A DNA stretch of 64,000 nucleotides from assembly GCA_003164035.1 (NCBI GenBank), contig PLRS01000056.1:1-64000 (forward strand), in the 5' to 3' direction. Origin of the DNA: Bryobacterales bacterium (lineage in GTDB: Bacteria; Acidobacteriota; Terriglobia; Bryobacterales; Bryobacteraceae). A program made the position numbers and the translations under genes. The notes beneath the pieces were generated by a model. The model saw only the letters and a list, made by a program, of their open reading frames with translations, ran no database searches and was not told where the DNA came from. Below, piece by piece: positions 61,680-64,000 of the stretch (position 1 is its first letter; each line of letters opens with the position of its first letter).

Positions 61680-64000
61680 TCACCTCAATCGAATAGCGTA
61701 GTAATACCCATAATCGCCCACCGCGTGGGCGCTGCAGGATGTGCTTGTACCGTTATACATGTCGATATGTGCGGGATTATTTAGGGATTGTTCCGTTGCT
61801 TGCCCGGAGCAGGCCGGGCACAAGTCCTGCACTGAGCGCAGCCCCCTTGAGTCATCGTTGTCGTTCTGGTCGAACAGGAGTATCGCATCCGACCATACAG
61901 ACGTTCTTTGCCCCGGCGGCATAAGCTTTCAGAACAGTGTTTGTTCCGTTCGAGTCGTACACTCCGGTGCCATTCAGATTCACCGCGCTGGCGAACTGGG
62001 GGACCACCATCATGGTCTGATAGTAGCAATTCTGGCTATCCATCTTGTAGATGACGAACACAGGCTGCGGGGTGCCGGAGCACGACGAATGGTAGGGCGT
62101 GTTGTACTGCGTGAAATGGGTATATCCGATTGTGAAGAAGCTCACAGGAGCGGTCACGCTAGCAGTGTCCCACGTCGCGGTCACACTGCCGTACTGTTGC
62201 CCGCCTTGAATCCGGGTCCGGAATGTATCGCTGAAGGAGCTGCCGCCCTGAGACGAGGCGTGCGGCGTCGAGAGCATCTGTTGGCCCTGGGAGTTGCTTA
62301 CGACAACGGTAAGGTTGCTGGTCTTCTGCCCGGCCAGCTGCGTGCTGATCTTTCCGGTCACCAAATCCACGGTAACGGTGATGCCCGGCGGGGTGGATGT
62401 CCGCGACCAGGTCGTAGTGGGCGCGACCGGCGCCACGGAGACTAGGCTCGTCGAGTCCAGCCAAGTCCCCGCGGTCTGGGACTCCGTTCCGAGGCCGCTC
62501 GTTTCGGTAACGCTAGCTGAGCTGCACCCGGGCGCCACGACGTCTGTACTTGGGGCTCCAGTCACGTAACAGGAATTCGTGGAACCGTTGGAAAAGGTGA
62601 CCTGCCAGGTTCCATCTGGCTGAAGGGACCCGCCAAGCTGCCACGTTATGGTTCCGCATACGTCCGTAGTGTACGTCGCCAGGCTGTCGCTTGTTATTAT
62701 TCCCCCGGATGTATCGATGCTGATTGTCTCTCCCTGCCCAGCGTTGTTTGTCCAGGTTCCGCTGATGTCGTCGCAGCTCGTCGTGGAGGCGGAGGCCGGC
62801 GGCGGCGGCGTTGGCGCGGTCTCTGATTCGGGTGGCGATTGGTATACCGGGGAGCTTGTCACGGGCTCTTGCGCTGGTTCGACGATCACCGTTCCCAGCG
62901 CCTCCCAGGGACCAGCATACCCCGAGCCCGAGCCGTAGTTGATCTGCGTTAGGACGGTGTACGTGCCGCCGGGGCCCGGATTGAAGTTGAAGTTAAGGAC
63001 AACCGTCGCTTCCGTCGGGTCGGTGGCCGAGTTTGTAATGGACGTGAGGGAAACGTTGCAGAAGCTGTCGCCCTGGTTGATGCCGAAGCCCCATGTCGTC
63101 CCGGTGCCCCCGTCGTAGAGGTCCAGGCCGTCGGGCCGCCCCCAGTCGCCATAACAATGTGCGTTTCCCGAGCTGTCCTCCAGGTAAAACTGCCCCCAGG
63201 CGATGTCGTTGGCCCCGTTGGCTTGGTCATAGAGGTTGAACGCCAGCGAGACGTTGGTTGAGGGAGCGACCTCGGCGCCGTTCGACCCGCCGTTGATGCT
63301 GAGCGGGGGGAGCGTGACGGTAGGCGCGAAATTCGCCGTGACGCTCTCCGGCCCGTTGATCGGCGGCAGACTCTGTGGGCTCGTCGTGCCGCTCAGCGGG
63401 CCGCTGAACCCCAAGAACTGATAGCCGCTGTACGCGCTGGCGCTAATCGACGGGGCGGAGCCAGCCGTCAACCACTCGCTGCCGGGGCTGATGGTGCCCT
63501 CGCCAGCGGGGCTTACCGCGGTCGTCAGGTAGTACTGCGTCAGGTAAGAGGCGGTGATGGTGGTGCTGGCTGCGTACACGGTGTGCGAGAGTGCGCCGTT
63601 ATCGCTCCAATACGAAAACGCGTATTGGGTTCCCGCGGGCGTCCCCGAGGGGGCGGCGGTTGACGGCACCGACACCGTGTGCTGCGATCCGGCCACCCAG
63701 GAGAAGGCGTAGGGCGAGGTGTAGTTCGCGCCGTCGACCGTCAGCGTGATTCCGGTGGGCGCCGTTGTGATCGTCTCGGAGACGTTACCACCGCCGGCCG
63801 GGACCGCGAAGTACCCGGAAATGTCCAGCACCAGTTGGGTGGAGTTCGACGCGTATGCGTCAATCCAGCCGCCTGTGTCCGGGACTACCGCCATATTGTT
63901 GGTGATGGCGCCATCCAAGGCGTCCAGCACTGTGGCGAGGGCCGGCTGCGGCTGCCCGTACTGCCAGAACTGCAGGTAACCCAGCGACGTCGGCGGCACC
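61680..64000 (-). CDS. Large secreted repeat protein, partial, with C-terminal frameshift
   Basis: Starts beyond the window. From the window edge inwards: TNNMAVVPDTGGWIDAYASN and TQLVLDISGYFA, an Acidobacterial secreted-protein module; InlB-B-like repeats (YAFSYWSDNGALSHTVYAAS, YLTTAVSPAGEGTISPGSEW); a Pro-rich linker (about base 62820); a beta domain (CDDISGTWTNNAGQGETISI); and an Ig-like part with PPGITVTVD and VVVSNSQGQQML. Near 61870 the frame breaks; the family tail (GLRSVQDLCPACSG, AHIDMYNGTSTSCSAHAVGD, YYAIRLR) is in the next frame to 61680. Probably cell-surface or extracellular. Confidence 0.6.

Overview
The window looks like a chromosome segment of a high-GC Acidobacteriota bacterium, most likely of the Bryobacterales/Solibacterales (Solibacter-like) group. 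Evidence is the TIGR03437-type secreted C-terminal domains (motif NAASYQ...GSIVSVFGTNL), a TIGR03436-type VWFA protein, a BlaI regulator next to an M56-derived gene, Gly/Arg-rich secreted M28 peptidases, and many small palindromic repeats between genes. This placement is from protein content only.

Layout. 0-1.1 kb: rplM-rpsI-rpsB ribosomal operon (minus). 1.1-4 kb: a run of broken envelope-glycan genes (GT39, methyltransferase, methyltransferase/GT2 fusion) with internal deletions. 4.1-7.3 kb: intact FAD oxidoreductase plus GT39-like membrane glycosyltransferase. 7.3-14 kb: toxin-antitoxin module, KDG kinase, TPR protein, yvcK-glmU, second TA remnant. 14-17 kb: zinc-ribbon protein, rpsU, glgC, gpmA. 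17-21 kb: blaI with its operator, a gutted M56 gene fused to a helical-repeat region, a truncated VWFA gene, a P-loop kinase, a pentose-phosphate epimerase and tRNA-Leu(UAG). 21.4-28 kb: divergent tetR and a complete tripartite RND efflux operon. 28-34 kb: aldo/keto reductase, RelE/RHH module, and an alkaline-phosphatase-type plus sulfatase-type pair. 34.3-40.6 kb: a second tetR-adaptor-RND operon in which the inner-membrane pump is fused to its TolC-like outer-membrane factor. 40.7-45 kb: CtpA protease, DUF433/DUF5615 module, enoyl-CoA hydratase-ribH-nusB. 45-46 kb: an unrecognised pair of adjacent genes that share a homologous domain, one with a seven-histidine run. 46-55.7 kb: ParDE remnant, two M28 peptidases, APC permease, HicAB, M16 peptidase. 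56.3-64 kb: a minus-strand array of secreted surface-type proteins (CarboxypepD_reg-like/TIGR03437 pairs, a propeller-like protein and a large repeat protein), almost every one carrying a frameshift.

Two themes run through the window. First, housekeeping genes are intact while accessory genes are often truncated, internally deleted or frameshifted, and dispersed palindromic repeats lie at several of the break points. Second, TA modules are dense (six in 64 kb) and three of the six have a damaged toxin. Whether the indels are biological decay or assembly error cannot be settled from the sequence alone. No prophage, CRISPR array or intact transposase was found. The most original observations are the RND-OMF fusion, the paralogous small-gene pair at 45.0-45.9 kb, and the nested repeat families.
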